Assembly: GCA_902605365.1 (NCBI GenBank)
Contig: CACLCM010000013.1
Coordinates: forward strand, 1 to 45,227
DNA from: an uncultured Candidatus Poseidoniales archaeon
GTDB taxonomy: Archaea > Thermoplasmatota > Poseidoniia > Poseidoniales > Poseidoniaceae
Direction: 5' to 3'
DNA length: 45,227 bases
Position 1 is the stretch's first letter; the number at the start of each line of letters is the position of its first letter. Position numbers and translations under genes: made by a program. The notes under the pieces are model-generated. The model made no database searches. It saw only the letters and a program-made list of their open reading frames with translations, and was not told the origin of the DNA. Below, piece by piece: positions 43,501 through 45,227 of the stretch.

Positions 43501-44849
43501 AGTTTGAAATTCCTGAATTTGATGTTCGACCGGTATCCAGTAGTTCTAGTAGCGTTGATGCTGATGGAGATGGATTGACAGATTATGCTGAACTTTTAGA
43601 AGGAACCGATCCTAATAACTCAGATACAGACGGCGATGGTCTTGATGATTTATATGAGATTTTGAGCGATTTGGAAGAGCCTCTGGTTGTTGAAATGAAT
43701 GAGCCAGTATGGCAAGTGACAAAACCTAAACAAATAGGCGAGAGTTGGCGCGATACGACATATGAACTAACATTACAGATTTATGAGCCAAATTTACAAT
43801 CCTTAGAAATTAATGTCTTTGAAGGCTCTGAGAAAATCAAACCCATAATTCCCCAGATAAAAGACAGTTTTGTAAATGATTCAGGAGATATATTCAGCAT
43901 ATATACCTTTGATTATGATGTGAGTGATTTACGAGTAATTGATGATGTGGTTGTTTATTTGACAACCAAAGATATTTTTGGAAATGAAAATACTTACACA
44001 TTGGCTGAACATGACGATTCTTTCTTCGGCCGGGTTACGAACTCTTTGTTCGACTTTGCAGTGGGAATTGCAGAGTTTGTAGATATTGACTTGGTAACTT
44101 ATGGAATCGCTAAGGCTACGGGCTTGGTTTATGGCTTGGTCTACGTGCTGGAAGACACTTTCTCCTTTATTTCGAGTATACCTACAATTATTTCATATCT
44201 ATTATCGGGAGAGATATTGGGTGATATCCTTGATATTTTAGGCACTATCAAGGACTACTTTTTGGAAACATCAATGCCTGAATTTATCAGTGACACCAAA
44301 GAATTTGCAAGTTCTATTTGGAAAGCAGGAATTAAGATGTCACCCTTTGAACAATCAATTGCCGATGAACTGTTCTTAGGATTTTTTATTGTAGGTTACA
44401 TTGTTGGAACAATAGCACTGACACTAATTGGAGCTGCTGCGATTAAAACAGGAATAAGTGCTTGGACTAAAACAGGAGACGGTGGTATAATGAGCCAGTT
44501 TGTCTCACATCTTTCGGATTCAGTTAAGAGTTTCAAGTCGTCCATGATAAATGCGGTCAAATACCCCAAAGCCACTTTCAAAAGTTTTGTTTCTTCTGTA
44601 AAATCAATGCCTAAAAAGATAATATTAGGCCCACTCAGATTAGTAGATTATGCAGTTAGTGGTATCCTGATTGCCCAAATAATTGGAGCCGGTAAATTAT
44701 CTAATTTCTTTAAAGTACTGAATGATCTTTATTTTTGGATTGGTAAGAAAGTTGGTTCAAAAGGTGTATTAAAGGTCGAAAATGCACTTTGGATTCTGTA
44801 CACACTCCACATCAGCGTCATAGTGCGCACGCAATTCTTCATCAGTTAG
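40521..44849 (+). CDS. Giant exported protein with CARDB, type-3 repeats and hydrophobic toxin-like tail
   Basis: 1,442 aa. Signal peptide (VVFFMIALFLSSHFQSM), then about 800 residues of beta-rich ectodomain (IENYGIENTTSTIDLLCSGM, VNASVLNIGRSSESFDWKL), a CARDB-type domain ending VVDSYDQITERNEGS, and type-3 calcium repeats from about residue 933 (DADLDGDGVLSDIE, VDSDGDGISDQVEEAG, DADGDGLTDYAE, DTDGDGLDDLYE). From about residue 1174 the character changes: amphipathic and hydrophobic helices with Gly-rich stretches (GLVYGLVYVLEDTFSF, FFIVGYIVGTIALTLIGAAA) and Lys/Ser linkers. This resembles the pretoxin or membrane-entry part of polymorphic toxins. The last 27 residues are antisense to an opposing gene, so the natural C-terminus may have been replaced. 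Not a recognised toxin. Confidence 0.75.
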   Translation: MNRTYRVVFFMIALFLSSHFQSMIVDGLTDEEEFTLQILSANGPADSPCVTPSDVIILERDSWNNFCLNYSGPIVQPFMMHFTAKLESEDESLILVEHQKIIAEHDDLADSLFQAFIPAEFNHSAAILVYEWDSYKIGTDQLISNGSTEIEVTVPSEESNYAIDISDMRNVISDGSTRPVSLKISNYNSNASAFSAWAFNLNDELIGNYTGIMPPLSEISFEMVLDTDKLDFGLNEIKIVSSINGNDDFQMLAFNLDKVSSSMDVELLSAYWNDTNSVIPFGPNSNFSVNLQIENYGIENTTSTIDLLCSGMDEIQLSTSFNSLTKGVSNISAEFTFPPIEGNGSFVCSISYGDELFPLKAKMLVPWDVEAILSISNVTSSNVDDDYFGIPVQSTDDETIYVNASVLNIGRSSESFDWKLKAISQDFTNEVVLKQGRLTLATNESGWINANRSIVSCGSQDWNLELVVSDRYGENYVYSLLHAFQSMRRNQEITLTHSIASSEETSFLSGDLIPVDLVIEGQGDSSHCVQEQIVEVAIQKEESDGLYSDKYIQKNTVNVIPGITSVTHIGLSTESISESGYYWIKSRVMDTESSSIISTNLLRVYIEVEEAVLEVDCTFPTNYSTRTGIVSCKLEHDLSRSLSYKIESFVDGKAASSNLGWISSAETLESDLVIQFDDWGEHTIEIRTSVLMTGEWIAQEEVFTQNMIVNHPSDTDEYIRSWTNYPDIPRPGGDLLIEVDFVGSSKYEVSSFVVKIFDLNENLYSENQIQTEPIEIGKLSTQGMVVEWPTSCEEYVVEILPILTKPSVYVPESFKQISTKRLTACPAILPDYFVVDANMGESGAIEIEIGNSGTSVESVSTVSLYGDGIILQDVEITGIADNSSHNITIIPEFSFSTITVVVDSYDQITERNEGSRNIITKDLNHLVLSFNDADLDGDGVLSDIEIEVGNVVDSDGDGISDQVEEAGWEVITTTNIQQLNSQRDFIQNLVEGKEFEIPEFDVRPVSSSSSSVDADGDGLTDYAELLEGTDPNNSDTDGDGLDDLYEILSDLEEPLVVEMNEPVWQVTKPKQIGESWRDTTYELTLQIYEPNLQSLEINVFEGSEKIKPIIPQIKDSFVNDSGDIFSIYTFDYDVSDLRVIDDVVVYLTTKDIFGNENTYTLAEHDDSFFGRVTNSLFDFAVGIAEFVDIDLVTYGIAKATGLVYGLVYVLEDTFSFISSIPTIISYLLSGEILGDILDILGTIKDYFLETSMPEFISDTKEFASSIWKAGIKMSPFEQSIADELFLGFFIVGYIVGTIALTLIGAAAIKTGISAWTKTGDGGIMSQFVSHLSDSVKSFKSSMINAVKYPKATFKSFVSSVKSMPKKIILGPLRLVDYAVSGILIAQIIGAGKLSNFFKVLNDLYFWIGKKVGSKGVLKVENALWILYTLHISVIVRTQFFIS

Positions 44850-45227
44850 ACCCATACCTTCGTGCTGTTCTTTGTATTTGTTGAAACCATCTGGCTCTTC
44901 TGGCATGAAATTTTCTCGATGTAAGTGCCGTTGATAAGCACTTTCACTATAGAATTGCTCCTTCACGTCACCTACATTTTTACCAGGTGGAATTGTTCCT
45001 GAATCGAAATCATCTTGTGTATACTTACTTCCTTTCACGCCCTTTTCGTTTGCCTGTTTGGTAAACTTTCCATCATATGTGTACATAGGATCTGGATTCC
45101 CTGTTTTCTTTATTTCAATACGCTTTTTGGCCAGTATCTTACCATCAGAATCCCATGTAGTCTGCCATAGGTCGGTGTCACCTGCAACCTTACAGGTAGG
45201 TTGGGCACAATGGCCAGCAGGTAGAGT
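44769..45227 (-). CDS. Uncharacterised soluble protein, N-terminus beyond window
   Basis: The frame is open from the right edge down to TAA at 44771-44769, 152 residues. The visible part is hydrophilic and contains HCAQPTCKVAGDTDLWQTTW, DSDGKILAKKRIEIKK, GVKGSKYTQDDFDSGTIPPG, QFYSESAYQRHLHRENFMPE and ends DADVECVQNPKCIFDL. Two closely spaced Cys pairs (CAQPTC, CVQNPKC) may bind metal or form disulfides. It has no membrane helix. The reading frame upstream of the first internal ATG (45086) stays open and of protein-like composition, so that ATG is not the true start. The 3' end overlaps 81 nt of the giant opposing gene. It might be a toxin module, an immunity protein or the tail of another surface protein; none is shown. 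Confidence 0.65.
   Translation of the reverse strand, partial: TLPAGHCAQPTCKVAGDTDLWQTTWDSDGKILAKKRIEIKKTGNPDPMYTYDGKFTKQANEKGVKGSKYTQDDFDSGTIPPGKNVGDVKEQFYSESAYQRHLHRENFMPEEPDGFNKYKEQHEGMGLTDEELRAHYDADVECVQNPKCIFDL

Noticed and set aside
44770-44849. Frameshift that would continue the giant protein beyond its stop at 44849
   Set aside because: No plus-strand frame with protein-like sequence continues past this point; the opposing minus-strand gene explains the sequence to the window edge.

Overview
The window reads as part of a streamlined, gene-dense planktonic euryarchaeal genome, most likely Candidatus Poseidoniales (Marine Group II) or a close relative in Poseidoniia. The archaeal signs are an archaeal-type S15 ribosomal protein, archaeosine synthase ArcS, an archaeal-type GluRS with a long N-terminal extension, a UPF0201 protein, type IV pilin-like N-termini of the archaeal class, a C-terminal PGF sorting-type tail and TATA-box promoters. 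The lineage call rests on the mix of core archaeal genes with many very long, acidic, single-anchor surface proteins; it is inference, not a database match. I found no tRNA, rRNA, CRISPR array or insertion sequence, and no gene-free stretch longer than about 200 bp.

Region 1 (1-2.7 kb, minus strand): an MBL-fold hydrolase is followed by two pilin-like proteins; the second runs off the left edge. Region 2 (2.8-15.1 kb, plus strand): two giant exported proteins (about 1,890 and 1,780 aa; calcium-binding type-3 repeats with an inserted propeller, then a membrane-anchored protein), a small unknown protein and a lipoprotein metalloprotease, the last three tightly spaced. Region 3 (15.1-20.1 kb): a small membrane protein, a pyroglutamyl-peptidase/NUDIX fusion, a UPF0201 protein, a GT2 glycosyltransferase, a membrane protein with a C-terminal zinc ribbon, and DnaJ. 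Region 4 (20.1-28.3 kb): two anchored surface proteins on the minus strand enclose arcS, rps15 and a degenerate DHH/RecJ-like (Cdc45-like) protein on the plus strand; then a divergent pair of small genes. Region 5 (28.3-34.8 kb): surface protein, rnhB and gltX on the minus strand, then a protein with three FAS1 domains plus a cupredoxin. Region 6 (35-45.2 kb): two overlapping giant exported proteins (1,839 and 1,442 aa), visibly more AT-rich, the second ending in a hydrophobic tail that resembles polymorphic-toxin or colicin-type tips, and met head-on by a gene that continues off the right edge.

The strongest oddities are: (a) the toxin-like tail of the 1,442-aa protein, which overlaps an opposing gene by 81 nt; (b) the peptidase/NUDIX fusion with both active sites intact; (c) the S15-linked DHH-like protein with a broken DHH motif; (d) hairpins built over stop codons at three unrelated genes; (e) convergent gene pairs that always touch or overlap, twice through the palindrome TGATCA; and (f) a perfect 8-3-8 palindrome between the MBL gene and the first giant gene. 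Housekeeping information-processing genes are interleaved with at least eight large surface proteins, so this is a mixed core and accessory neighbourhood.
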